This document shows positions 32,441-43,876 of a stretch of 64,000 bases of DNA, piece by piece. Source of the DNA: Heliopora coerulea (Eukaryota > Cnidaria > Anthozoa > Scleralcyonacea > Helioporidae); contig JASJOG010000014.1 of the NCBI GenBank assembly GCA_030142905.1, positions 2,797,001 to 2,861,000 on the forward strand, read 5' to 3'. Each line of letters starts with the position of its first letter. The first letter of the stretch is position 1. The notes beneath the pieces are model-generated. The model searched no databases. It was not told where the DNA came from and worked only from the letters and a program-made list of their open reading frames with translations. The position numbers and the translations under genes were made by a program.

Positions 32441-33065
32441 ATGATAAAGACGATAAAATTGAACACTTATAAACCTTATCTTTATCTTAGTAAATAGCAT
32501 CGCAGTCTGCCGTCGCCATTTGTATTTGTAACATATAGTAAATTTCCTATATACAAAGTCTGATCCTTTTCAATGATGGAGAAATCTTTTGACCAGTTTG
32601 TGCGGGTGAAGAAGGTCAAATGGACTAAAAAATAATTTAGTCTAGTTCAGTTTACTAAAATCTCCAGCTACTATGCATTCCAAACGCTGGGTGCAGGTTA
32701 TCCAGGATAGTATTTGGATACTCCATCATTTCCTTTCCCGTGTAATGTGCTTTTCTTGCAGGATGATGTGCAAGAAATACGTCTGTCGAGCTGTAAGGTC
32801 ACCAAATTCTCAGAAGTGTTATAAATAGTAAATTTACTTGTTTACCACCGTTTTCTAAAGATGATAAATGCATAAAGGGTAGACTTGCACTAACTTCTCC
32901 AAGAACCAAACGTGCTTGGATTTTGACCCTCGCTCACCGGGCGAAGCGCGGTGCGAGGGTAGTAATCTGGACTTGTGCTAGCCTTCATTGCAGGCTGTAC
33001 GTTCGTGGAGTCCATTTCTGCGAAAGTAAAATTTCAGAATTCCTCAATAGTCGTGTACATTTATT
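32441..33065. other. No recognised feature
   Basis: AT-rich sequence with one GC-richer patch near 32925-32960 (GCTCACCGGGCGAAGCGCGG). No gene or defined repeat was supported. Confidence 0.3.
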
Positions 33066-33182
33066 TGACTTTTGTATATTTATATGTACATGTATATGTA
33101 TATGTATATGTATACAGTATGTATATGTATATCTATACACTGTATTTATATGTATGCAGTATGTATATGTATATGTACCGTA
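33066..33182. repeat. TATATG-type microsatellite
   Basis: The block is a degenerate array of TATATG/TATACA units with small interruptions. The open frames across it (rich in Tyr, Val, Cys and Ile) are artefacts of the repeat. Confidence 0.85.
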
Positions 33183-33913
33183 TCCCCTTCACTCGAGTAT
33201 TCCTTATACAAATCCTGAGAATGCTATCATGGTTGTCAGGTAGCGACAGGCGTTCAGATTTAAAGTAGCGACAGCAAGTGAAATCAAACCACCATAATAG
33301 AGGAAAAGCCAATGGACAACGTTAAGAGGAAAAGAAATCCTTACTAGATAAGTAAATAGTGCTTATCACAATAGAAAAAGAACAATAAAACAAATGCAAG
33401 CAAAAAAGGAGACTGGAAAACTAGCGAGGTCGAAAGCAAACTAAAGCTGATGAGAAAAAGAACGGCTACGTAAATACCGTAAGGGAAAGCGATGAAAGTT
33501 TTTGAAAGAAACAACAGAGGAGTTTACTAGGGTAAGTGGTAAGCATTTAAATTATTTAAAGTGGGGACGGCAAATGAAATCAAACCGTTACAATAGGGAA
33601 AGATATGACAGACAATGCTTTTTTCTTTGTTGTTTATTACACGCTTTTCCCCAGTTCTCTCAGGTAAATTACCTAGGCACAAGTGCATGAATGGGAAGAT
33701 TCTGTTCAATTTCTCAATTGTAGTTGTTAATTTTCATTGCTTTAAAACTACTTTCACTTGATACTTAACTTATTTTAGTTTCCAGTTTAATAAGGATGAT
33801 TTGTCACTTAAATTTAAATTTAATGTTCTTTGGCAAACCTTTACAACCCGTCAACGTCGTTCGTGTTCTCAAGGGATATAGTGGAATGATTGGCGAGGGG
33901 TGGTTGCTGATTC
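33183..33913. other. A-rich sequence without a recognised gene
   Basis: Contains two similar words, GACGGCAAATGAAATCAAACC (about 33565) and GCGACAGCAAGTGAAATCAAACC (about 33267), followed by related continuations (ATAATAGAGGAAAAGCCAATGGAC and ACAATAGGGAAAGATATGACAGAC). This suggests a roughly 300-bp imperfect direct duplication. No coding sequence was recognised. Confidence 0.4.
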
Positions 33914-33983
33914 GCCTTTCTAGTCATGGTTAGAGCGTCTCATTGGTAATCAGAAGGTTACAGGTGCAATCCTCAAATGGGGC
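33914..33983 (+). repeat. tRNA-like SINE head (tRNA-Thr-like, degenerate)
   Basis: Seventy bases can be arranged as a damaged tRNA. An A-box-like GGTTAGAGCG is followed by an anticodon arm with the loop TTGGTAA (anticodon GGT, threonine) and a B-box-like GGTTACAGGTGCAATCC. The acceptor stem pairs only partly (GCC with GGC at the ends) and the anticodon stem has a mismatch. A tRNA-derived SINE or old tRNA pseudogene is more likely than a working tRNA. Confidence 0.4.
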
Positions 33984-35739
33984 TCAAGAAACCTTGACCC
34001 CGAGAAACCTTTACGTGTTTGACCTTTTAACTCCAAGCTCGCGCGTGCGTAGTATTAATGAACAGACTTTATAACGTCTGGAAGTTTTTCAGTCCAAACC
34101 ACACGTATAATAACTCGCAATTGCAATTGCACTGTTTTGGGATATTTTCTGAAAGCCAATAGTTCTTATTAGAACTATTGGTGAGCACTTCACTTGAGCA
34201 AATTCGTTTACCTTATCAGGTAATTGTCAAACATCTCTGCTGTAACAAAGAGAGAACGATGGAGGGAGAATAAATTCCGATATTTTATTGGCTAATAACG
34301 AAATTTTCTTCGAACGTGATCTCCAGTCGTTAGTATCACCAGATTTCCCCATTGTCTAATACCTTGGATAGTTAGTGTTGCATATTTTTAGCGGTTTATA
34401 ATCAAACGATGAAATATTCATGAGAAGAGATTAAAGGCAGAGGAGCAGTTTCCTATCCCCTGGAAACTTTGAGACATAACTGTCATTCATGAATGATATA
34501 TCAAATAGAATGATGGGTAAAAAATCCTCGATCGTAGCTTGAAACTGCATCATCAAGGTTTCACGTAGATAGGGTTTAATTTGTTCCTCTTTCCCAATTT
34601 GTTCAATTTTCTTGTCGTTCGTTGACATTGCAGGCGTAATTTTGTTGTGGAAATAGGCTGCCTTGCATGAAATATGCCATATCATCTTGCTTACCTTATA
34701 ATCAAAATTGGAGTAACTATCTACCTATTGTTAGCTTCTTGTCTTTGCTCCATTTTCATGAAATTTCGTACACTTGAGCAACGTCTCATTTCTTTTCGTA
34801 ATAACTTCATATCATTAACATTTCCCCCAATTTGATTTCTTTCCCTTGATTGTTTTCAATGTAAGATAAATGGACTGCAATTGATTAACGGCCGCGTGAT
34901 GATTTTCTCTATGTTATTGCAATTGTTTCTTGCTAGTTTTGAATATTACTGTGTTCCGCTACAAGTCTGCGTATCTCAAAGATTCCCGCTGACTGAAGTG
35001 TGATTACATAACTAATATGAGTGACAACGAACACTACGTTGAAAATTGTCCAGTTTCCGCACAAGTGGTAATTCGCGTATACTAGATCACCTGACTTTTC
35101 AACTACATTCACTTGCACATTCTACTCAGCCTGATTTTGTTAAGAAAGGATTTTGTACTTGCTTGTACCCAGTTAGTTAATTGGTTGAATAAAACTGGCA
35201 AGTCTCAACACTGAATGTAGCAATATCATATCGTTCTGATAGACCTAAGCCTCTGATTGTGAACACCATATAACCTTGTTATGCATGTTGAGACAATTTG
35301 CCAAATAACTCCAGTGTGTCATTGTTAGAAACCTCGCATCATGTTTTGCAATCTACCTGGTGGCTACGAATTACAGTCCGTGGTGCAACCTCCAGCAACT
35401 ACCAATATGAGCTTCTTCAGGGGCCCTTACTTAGTTGAGTCTTGTTTTTGCTGAGTATCAAAAATATTCCTCGATATTGTTCCTCATTGCGGTGGAATGG
35501 CCTATTGGTAGTTGATACCAAGGACTATAAATCAATTTCAGTTTTTCATGATGCAGTGGCAATCCAAACTAATGTTGATCATCTTCAGAACTATACAGTT
35601 GATTTTTATTTATATTTTAATTTCAGCAAATATGTTTCATTTGTCTGAAGGAAAAAACATACAATCGTCTCTCCGTATATGTTAAACAATCATACCTTGC
35701 CTATTCTACTCTCGTTATGGAGCAGGGAATTAAGTTAAA
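33984..35739. other. AT-rich sequence, no recognised gene
   Basis: Several short frames are open on each strand, but none has a recognisable domain. No inverted ends or tandem arrays were supported. It reaches to the left LTR of the BEL/Pao element. Confidence 0.35.
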
Positions 35740-35972
35740 TGTCTACTTGCATTGAAAACACTGGGTGTAATGAGGTTGTCAACGATACAAAAACCAATCT
35801 CGTAAGATTTAACGGTTTTTGTGTTTATTCTATATTGTTATCTTTAAGTCGTTGTTGTGCAGAAGACAATTATCCCTTCAAATTCCTTCCTTCACTCTTA
35901 CGCATGACCATTACACGTGACCCTATAAATCAACAGTCAAGGAGGGATGGTGAGTCCGAAATTCTAGTCACC
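35740..35972 (-). repeat. BEL/Pao 3' LTR (left copy)
   Basis: Pairs with 40605-40838. On the minus strand it begins near GTGACTAGAATTTCGGAC, matching GTGACGAGAATCTCGGAC in the other copy. Confidence 0.65.
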
Positions 35973-36189
35973 CCGACCACCATTGAACACTTATAATTGA
36001 ATATAAGCTGGCGTCTTTTGCTGTTTATCTTTTCATCCTTTTCTGGGTCATGTCTACTTCCACTTCTCATCTAATGTTATCTGGGATCTCCTTCACAACA
36101 CTTCGGATATTTAATGAACAAACAGACTTGTTGAATTTATCGTACCATGTAGTTCCCTTTATGTATCAGGATTACTGCGCTAACGAGCC

Positions 36190-39100
36190 ACTACTTTGTT
36201 TTTATTTTTTTTCTTAGTGTCCTCAATTTTTCTCTTTTCTAACGATAAGGACGACTTTACCAAGTTGCGGAAATTGAGATTTATCCCCATATCGTGTGAA
36301 ATTCCAGGAATTTATATAAATGCAGGCTTCGCCATCTGGACCAAGCATGTTGTCTCGCATGTTGGAGTCATCTTGTAGTCGGCTTACTTCTACTTCATGT
36401 AGTTCTATTTTATGGACGTTCTGTCGCCAGATGATGATATTTGGTGTCAGGAGTTGCCATTTGTTTCTTTTAACGGGTTACTTTCCTGACGTACATCTTT
36501 GCAGCACCTCAGATTTGGTTTCTCTGGCCATTGTTCTTTGTTTAAAACCCACTGAAGTCCTGTAAGCCGTTTCCCACATTTTATTTGATCAATGCTTGCT
36601 CCCCCATACGACTCAAATCTGCTACGGTTTCTTCTGTTGAACAGTGTTTTCACTCGATACCGATAACTGTGGAGTTGGTCGCAATTTTTCTAACCCTACA
36701 GTGTTTGTAACGAACGTTTCCCAAGATTTTCTGGAGTTTAATATCTACAAGGCTATCCTTCTATACGGCAACCTATGTAATGGCCATCTTTTTTCTGCCT
36801 TGTATAGATTCTTCGCTAAATTTACTGCCATTTGTCAGCTAGCCAACTATAACCACGGGATTGAAAGGTTCTTCTTGGGTTTTAAATTTTGATTTTAGTA
36901 AATGTTTTAGTAGCCCTGCAGGATTTTCAACGACTACGGTTGTTAGGGTACAGCCGGCAAAGTTGTCAGCATCTGCAAAGACATGAAGATGAACTGCTTT
37001 GATCTTATGTATGTTTCTTCCAACGCTTTTATGCGCTGTTACATTCTTTAATTATTTAGTCCACCTGTGCCAATTCCTACTACAAGGACTTTGGTTCTTC
37101 GACGTTCCTCTCATTCTCCCCATCAAATGCTTCTCAGAAAATCCTCTCCCCCTTTGGCCGTTATTAGTGAAATATCACTAAGTGGAAGTAAACTCCACCA
37201 ACATGATGGATCGCTTCGTTATTGGGTCTTCTTTAAGGTAGTCTTGAACTTCTATCAACAACTCATCGTCCTTTTGTCGCAGTCAACCAAAGCATTTTGG
37301 ACGGTTTAGTAATTCCTTTGTTCTCCTATATTTTCATGTTTGACTTCCACTTATGTACAGGAAACTTTGCACCTTCTAGGATTTCCGTCGCTTCAGACTT
37401 GAGAGTCTCTTATTCTAAAAGATCACCTCCCATCTTCATACATGTGTTGTTTTACAATGCTTGGATGGTACTTCACAGCTGAGCTGGTTGTAGGTCGAGG
37501 TGATGCATTACGTCTCCGGGGTTCTGCCAACTGTGGGCAGCGCCGGGCGGTTGCCCCCGGCACTCAACATTGCCACTCGGCATTTACGCCAAATGGACCC
37601 TTCCGCCCGGTACTCGAAAAGTATCAAATATGTGATAAGAAAACCTCCAGTGATCTTTTTTTCTACTTAAAAAAATATTATTGACCATTATTTGATAAGA
37701 TTTAACACCACAATGCGCACTAAATTACCTACCGGTGATTCGGTAAAACAGGATATCCATTCAAAACCAGAACGGATTGTCTGATGACTTTGGGGAGGTA
37801 TGACCCCGGACCTGCAGGTGCTCGGCACTCAGATGGTCCTGGGCAGGACCCTGGGCTCTTAACATGAGTATAGGACTCTAGTAAATCTAGAGTCTTCCTC
37901 TCTTCCGTTGATGTTGAACGGTAAATCGAAGTGTGTCCGAACTTCTTGTTTTGTGCCAATTTGCAAGAATGCCTTTCGAATATCAGCAAACACCAGACAG
38001 GGGTTTTTTGCTGCTCTAAGCGGTATGTCCCGCCATAAAAGATCCTGAAACCGTGGAACCACAAATGTACATTCATTCACACTGTGGGTGCGCTGGCTTG
38101 GCTTAGCGCTGGTATCGAAGACCATTCTTACGTTGCTAGATACAGCATCTTCACTGAACAACAGGTTTATGTGGCATGAATACTCGTCAATCTGTTCCTT
38201 GTCGTGGTGTTCACTCTATTATCCCCTCCTTCCGTTGATCTTGGATTATCTTCTCGTATTCTTTTCTCAAGCAGTCATCTCGAATTATCTTCCTTCGGAA
38301 AGTTTCCAATCTTTCCCTTCTTGCTTTCAGGTTTTTTGGTTAGTATACTTCTTGGAATCCAAGGAATATTGACTTCGCATCTTCCATCTTTAGTCTTGGT
38401 AATGTTCTCTTGGAAATTACTATGTACATCAAACTGATCATTCTCACCCTTATCTTTGACTCCCAATATATCTAGGCTGTATAAATCCAATAGTCAGTTT
38501 GGTCTCTTGCAAACATTATCACTCGGGTAGTGAGCACCACGAATTACCCAAGAAGTAGTTCCCTCATTGATAACGTTTCGAAGGTTCCCCTTGTAAATTT
38601 CTCTGTCTTCGTCTTGTAGTTAGTAAATAATATTTCCAAGATCATATCTATTGGGTATTTGCCTTGTGTTGTTATGTAAAAGCTCTTGTTCTTTGCACGG
38701 TCATACTTAAGCTTCAGTTGATTCATATCTGGCCTTGATATTTGGAGAATGTTTAATACTAACATTTCATTATATGTCATGTAACATCATCGGAGTAACG
38801 AAACATTAGCATTAAACATTCTGGAAATATCAAGCCTTCATGATGACTTTGTTGAAAACTGTTTGCCGGGCAATTATGTTCATCACACGTATTTGCTTTC
38901 TGCCTGTTTCCTTCATTGTAACGACATATCTTGCCCTGTTACTGATCTGATTTCTGAGAGTCTTCATCTAGCAAGTTCAATCCTTTCAGTAACCACTCCA
39001 ACAGATCCAATAGTGACCTTAAATATGGAGATGTACATGTTTATTGTTCCACTGACCGTTACAATTTCTCTTGATTCGAGTCAGACAGGAATTACGCCGA

Positions 39101-40300
39101 GTTTCTCGGCAGCATCTTTCGAGATAAAGGTTTTTCAACAGCCAGTATCAAGATATTTCCGCAATACTGTCCTCTTCACTTTTACCGACATAACGGGTAG
39201 TAATGTCTTCCCTTCAGCTGCTAATGTATACTCTAAACTGTTCCATCATCCTTGTTTCCAAGGTTACAGGAACTGTCCGATGTTTGGTACCTCAGTGGTA
39301 GCACCTTCGACTTCTACACTGGCTTTCCCGTGTCCAGGTGATTCACAACTAAACAGAGGCTGCTTTTCAAAAAGAATTCCTTATCCTGAGCAGTCGCTAT
39401 AGAGATCTTGCATATATTTCTCCAACGATCTCCCTTATAAAACATGCTGTGAGGGGCCCCCTTTGCCATTCTTTTCAGCTGTTCGATTTTTCTTTTGAGC
39501 AAGCATATTCCTTTTCTTTTCTATTTCATAACTGCTGCTTTTGTGGTTTCCTTACGTTTGTTTCTTAACCCTTGTTGAAAGCAGTCGATTAAATTTTCCA
39601 TGTTCTGTTCTTCTGACTTGTCGTCTCTTCTATGTTTAATTAAGATGCGGAAATTTGTTCAAGATGCATATCAGAAATCTATCTAGTTTATCCAGTTCGC
39701 TTAGAGTATACAAAGCGTCGTAACATCTCTTTAAGCGTTCGTAAAACTCTTGTGGTTCCTCTTTAGAAGAACCTCAAACAGGAGTTAGATTGATAATTTT
39801 GTCAGCATGGGCATTCACTACCAACTTTTTTTGTCCGTGTTCCATCTTCATTCGCTCCCAAACTGTTTTATAGCCCAAGTTGTCAGTCAGAGGTTTGAGA
39901 TTTTTATCTCTGACTTTACCATTATCCATTTCCAGTAAAAAACCAATTTCTCTTCGTCGGTGATCAAATTGCTGTTTCCTCGCCTTATAAGCATTCTCAA
40001 ACCTACAGTGTCTTTGTACGGTGTTATCTAAAATTTAAGGAGCTTCACTTGAGTTGCTTTAGCTGCTTTTTTTGATCGCTCGTTTCCTTTCAATCATCTC
40101 TAGTTCAGCTTGAAATTTTTCTTGCCATAATTGCCTTAGTCGAATTTCTTCTCATCGACGTTCTTTGTGGCGGTCAGCTGCTGGCTTCCGTTTCTCTTCG
40201 TTGATTAATTCGATGCTTCTCTTGGCCAAAACATTTGACAATCTGTTTATCTCTGCTACCCATGGCAAGTATTTATGCTTTGCGTTCTTCCACTGCCAAA
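36190..40300 (-). pseudogene. BEL/Pao gag-pol remnant, many stops and shifts
   Basis: The best part is at 38161-37859, where the minus strand encodes VRMVFDTSAKPSQRTHSVNE and CLVFADIRKAFLQIG. These are the reverse-transcriptase blocks of BEL/Pao (the VFDxSA start and the ADIxKAFLQI catalytic aspartate). Downstream, 38490-38275 reads as a post-catalytic fragment out of its normal position, with DGRCEVNIPWIPRS like the VxLPW block upstream of RT. Since 38490 lies upstream on the minus strand, the order aspartyl/VxLPW then RT is in fact correct. About 39500-39310 may be the gag/zinc-finger area. The 36200-37700 part should hold RNase H and integrase but is too degraded to assign. Confidence 0.65.
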
Positions 40301-40604
40301 CAGCGGCTGGAGTATAAACACTCAGCTCAACGTTTACTTGCTTCAGTTAAGATACCAGATTGCATATTTCATCGAGAATCGATTGTGTTCATTTAATTAC
40401 AGTTTCCATCTTCATAAATGCATCATCATTGATCAGTTCATCAGTTTGCTTCTGGTAATACTACTACTTGTCTACCTCTATGTTCATTTATCCGTGCACA
40501 TGTTTTTCTTCATTTGTTTCTGGGTTATCCATGTTGATTTTCTTTCTGTTGTTGACTACAATTTGGCTTGTTTCGAACTACAAATTGTGATCTTTTAAAC
40601 AAAT

Positions 40605-40838
40605 TGTTTCAATTCCTGGTCACTTCACCACTTTGTACAGAAGTAGTCGATGATACAAAACCCAATTTCGCAAGATTAAATAGTTGTTATCTATTAGTTT
40701 TATATGTGATCTCGGCCTCTTTTGTACAGAACAGAATTCTCCCTTCGAATCCATATCTTCCTCTCGCGCGTGACCAGTCCACGTGACCGTAGAAATTAAC
40801 AATCGGGGAGGAATGGCAAGTCCGAGATTCTCGTCACA
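40605..40838 (-). repeat. BEL/Pao 5' LTR (right copy)
   Basis: About 234 bp. On the minus strand it begins TGTGACGAGAATCTC and ends near GAAACA, a TG...CA form. It is paired with the left copy at 35740-35972. Confidence 0.65.
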
Positions 40839-42195
40839 GATCGCCTAAGAGTGTGTAATAATTCTAGCTCTACGAGTTGAGTTCGGTGTCCTGGAGCAAT
40901 AAATTTGTTTCGAAGTATTGAGAAGATGTAAAGAAGGACCGCCAAGTTTACACTAAGTTTTTGAGTTATTAACTGAGATTCCATTATTTCCATATCGAGT
41001 TCGTTTGCAGGAAGCCAACTTTGTACTGTTTTTTTTGTTGACGAGAATATCAGGACACCAAGTATTTATAGGAGGAATATACAAGAACCTCCTTTGATGC
41101 ACTAATATTTGCCTACATAATTCCTTTTCGTGAAAAACATTTCAAATTAGTTACTTTGTCAGAGCTCTTATGCTCTGGAATATTTTACATTGTGAATTGA
41201 GGAAAGGTGGTGTTTCCTAATCGTTTTTCAAACACTGACTCCAGTCATATTGTTGGTAGCCCTCTTAGGTTACTGTAATTGTGATGACACTCGCAAACGT
41301 GACTCAGTTTGTGAAATAGGCTAGGTAGTAGTTTTAGTTAGCAAAACCTGTGGTTAGTGCTTTCTAGAGTGATAAATCTTATATCTGATACAGTACTATT
41401 AAGGGCCACAAGCGTTGTTTTGCTTGTAAAAGATCTCTATATCATCCCCGTACCATAACAATTTTAAAATTAGGTTATTGTGTGTTTTGCAAAAAATAAA
41501 AGCATATGTGAGATGGTTTGTTTAAGAGGAACCTATGCTGTTTTCATGCTAAATGTCTCACAACGTGTTGAATTATTGTAAGAAACATATATGAATTACA
41601 AGTATTGCTACGTATTTACAATGCTACATATTTTGTTTAAACATAGTTATACATGTTTAAGAATGTGCTCATAGTAATCGTACATTTAGTAAGTAGCTGT
41701 AACTAGAAATACAACAGTAAAATGCACGTGACATGAGAAATCGTCGATTAGTGTACAGTGGCTAAGCTAACAGGCACAATTTGACCAACATAAAATCGTA
41801 GTCTTCTATTAACAAGGCAATTTCAGTTAGTAATAGCCCACGAACTGGGTTTTCAAAGTGTTGCATTTGAGCTGTTATTTGAAAGTTGAAGAAACTCCGG
41901 AAGTTTCGGACAGAAAGCGCAGTGGAAGACCCAGAAAAAGGAAACAAACCACAGAAATAAAGATCTGACTCAAGATTTGAGCAAAACACAAAACGAAAAC
42001 AACAACGTTCATATTTGGACTTTATTGCAATGCCTTTGTCAAACCTAATAAGTTAGAAACAAGCTGTTATTTTCTACAGGCCTATGGAGGTGACATCATC
42101 TCTTTAGAAAGACGGATCTTTACGCATTAAATTAGAAAGGAGTCATTATTTACATGTGTAGAAAGTGACAACGGGAATCGTGATATTCGTATATG
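40839..42195. other. AT-rich sequence without a recognised gene
   Basis: No coding sequence or repeat pair was supported here. Confidence 0.35.
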
Positions 42196-42203
42196 TAACT
42201 ACT

Positions 42204-42935
42204 CAGTGGCGAATATATAGGGGGGCAGGAGGCGCGACCAACCCCAACCAGACATTTTTGTCGGAAAATTTAGAGCTTGTCGGAAAATTTGAGGGAGGAT
42301 ACTTTACTATATTTTGTTTGCTTAGAAGTCAAAAAACTTTCAGGACTAGAAACGTCAAAAATTGGACGTTTGTAGATCATATAAATGATACAATATTGCG
42401 GTAAATGAATATTTGAAACTAATTTAAACATCTTTAACCTAAACCGAATGCAGAAAACCGAACGTTTTCTGTTGAAATATGACAACTGTCTGCCTACAAA
42501 TCAGCGTGAGAAAATTCATTCCTCGCGGTTCGTGTTGACAGGCGTCTAACAACGTGAAGTCCGCTCATAGCAACATCAAAGTTTCGTTCAATAAATTTAA
42601 ACATTTTAATTTTGAAACAACGTGTTAGTAAACGCACAGTGCACAGTCAATTGCAAATGCGGTAGTACAAACATAGGAAAATCTTGTTACCAAAATAGCC
42701 TATAAAATTGTTGGTAACATTTTGTGTTCTGAAAAGAAGCCAGTCAATGCTAGTTGGTTGGCGCCGCTGTGTCCGCGTACTACGGCCGAGGCTAGACTGC
42801 TGTTAATAATTCTCAACTCTAAATGACTACTAAAAATGCGTTTGCCGTTTGTTCAGGTAACCCGATTTTGGCCAACTCTTGTCGGAAATTTTTCAAATCT
42901 CGTCCCACCTCCAGAAATTGTTATATACGCCGCTG
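42204..42935. mobile_element. hAT-type MITE with perfect 8-bp target duplication
   Basis: The ends are short inverted repeats: CAGTGGCGAATATATA on the left, and CAGCGGCGTATATAAC for the right end in reverse. TAACTACT is duplicated exactly on both sides (42196-42203 and 42936-42943). A subterminal word TGTCGGAAA recurs three times (two near the left end, one near 42880). The 732-bp body has no transposase. Confidence 0.88.
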
Positions 42936-42943
42936 TAACTACT

Positions 42944-43876
42944 TGCATGTCTTTGTGTGCTGTTTACAGATGAGCGATCAGTCTGTATTGAGATAACATG
43001 AATCTGATTGTTTGCTCACAGTTTGTATAACGTTAATTAACGAGTGCGAAGCCAGAGTTCGTAAAATTGCGGTATTTGCGTTAGACTATTGGTAAGATTT
43101 TACAAAATCCTGATCCAATACCAACACGAATTTTCTAAATACAGAGTGTTTTGTATTACTGACAACTGAAATTTTGCTCATTACTGATTAAACTTTAATT
43201 TATTCTGAACTTTACTCCTTTAATTAGTATTGAAATCGAGAAATATTAGTAGCGAACTTCAGGTCCTTTTTATCTTCCTCCCTTGGCTGTAGTATTACAA
43301 CCGAAAAGTCTTAATAAAAGAAAGAATTTAGTTTGGGAAAGCGTGGTCGTATTAAGCGTTCGATCGATTCCCTAAAGGTCGTTTTCCACTTGACGAATTT
43401 CTTCGTGAGAAGCGACTTTTTCTTTTTTCTAATGAGCTTTTGGCTGGAACTAATGATAGATCTATTCAATTTAAGCAATGAAAATTCGATTCGCACGAGA
43501 AACCTCGCCTAGTGGAAAACGGGCTTAACGTTGTACCCACATCCATGGCTGAGCAATCGCACTTACGTGCCTGTTGATTAAGTGAACAGTTTCCTATGCT
43601 TAATGAAGATATGCGTTGTGTATTTTGCCAATCTACTTCTGTAAAATGTATCAAATACTTCTGAAACTTGTAACATTAAGAAACCCGGTGAGCTTTTTGA
43701 TAATGCTACGCTGGAAACCCATTTTGATTTTTAAGAGCACTGCCTCCTGCACTCACGATTATTGCGATCCCGGTTTGGAAAAACTATTTTTTCAAACGAA
43801 TAAAATGTACTGTTTAGGTGATACAGCAGTACCTAATGAAATACATCGCCCCTAAATTATGAATTGTTATCAAGGG
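42944..43876. other. AT-rich sequence before the inverted-repeat arm
   Basis: No recognised gene. It lies 3' of the left cGAS-like gene. Whether it belongs to the inverted repeat cannot be told, because the window ends before the matching part of the right arm. Confidence 0.35.

Larger units (their letters stand above)
35740..40838 (-). mobile_element. Decayed BEL/Pao LTR retrotransposon
   Basis: Two diverged direct repeats of about 233 bp (35740-35972 and 40605-40838) border 4.6 kb that reads on the minus strand as a heavily mutated BEL/Pao pol. Shared LTR words include GATACAAAA, AAGATTAAA/AAGATTTAA, GCGTGACC/GCATGACC and GGAGGGATGG/GGAGGAATGG. Similarity is clear but low by eye, so the insertion is old. 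No target duplication could be seen. It is in the opposite orientation to the CEP135-like exons. Confidence 0.75.

Noticed and set aside
32762..32797. A 36-bp microexon (DDVQEIRLSSCK) after a good acceptor
   Set aside because: The donor (AAG|GTCACC) is poor, and the peptide is too short to assign.
32923..33268. Hydrophobic Tyr/Val/Cys-rich frames resembling membrane proteins
   Set aside because: They are produced by the TATATG microsatellite.
33914..33983. Functional tRNA-Thr gene
   Set aside because: Acceptor and anticodon stems do not pair well; listed instead as a SINE-like remnant.
38863..39402. A 179-codon + strand frame looks like a gene
   Set aside because: It lies antisense to BEL/Pao gag-pol remnant, has no family match and a composition typical of antisense frames.
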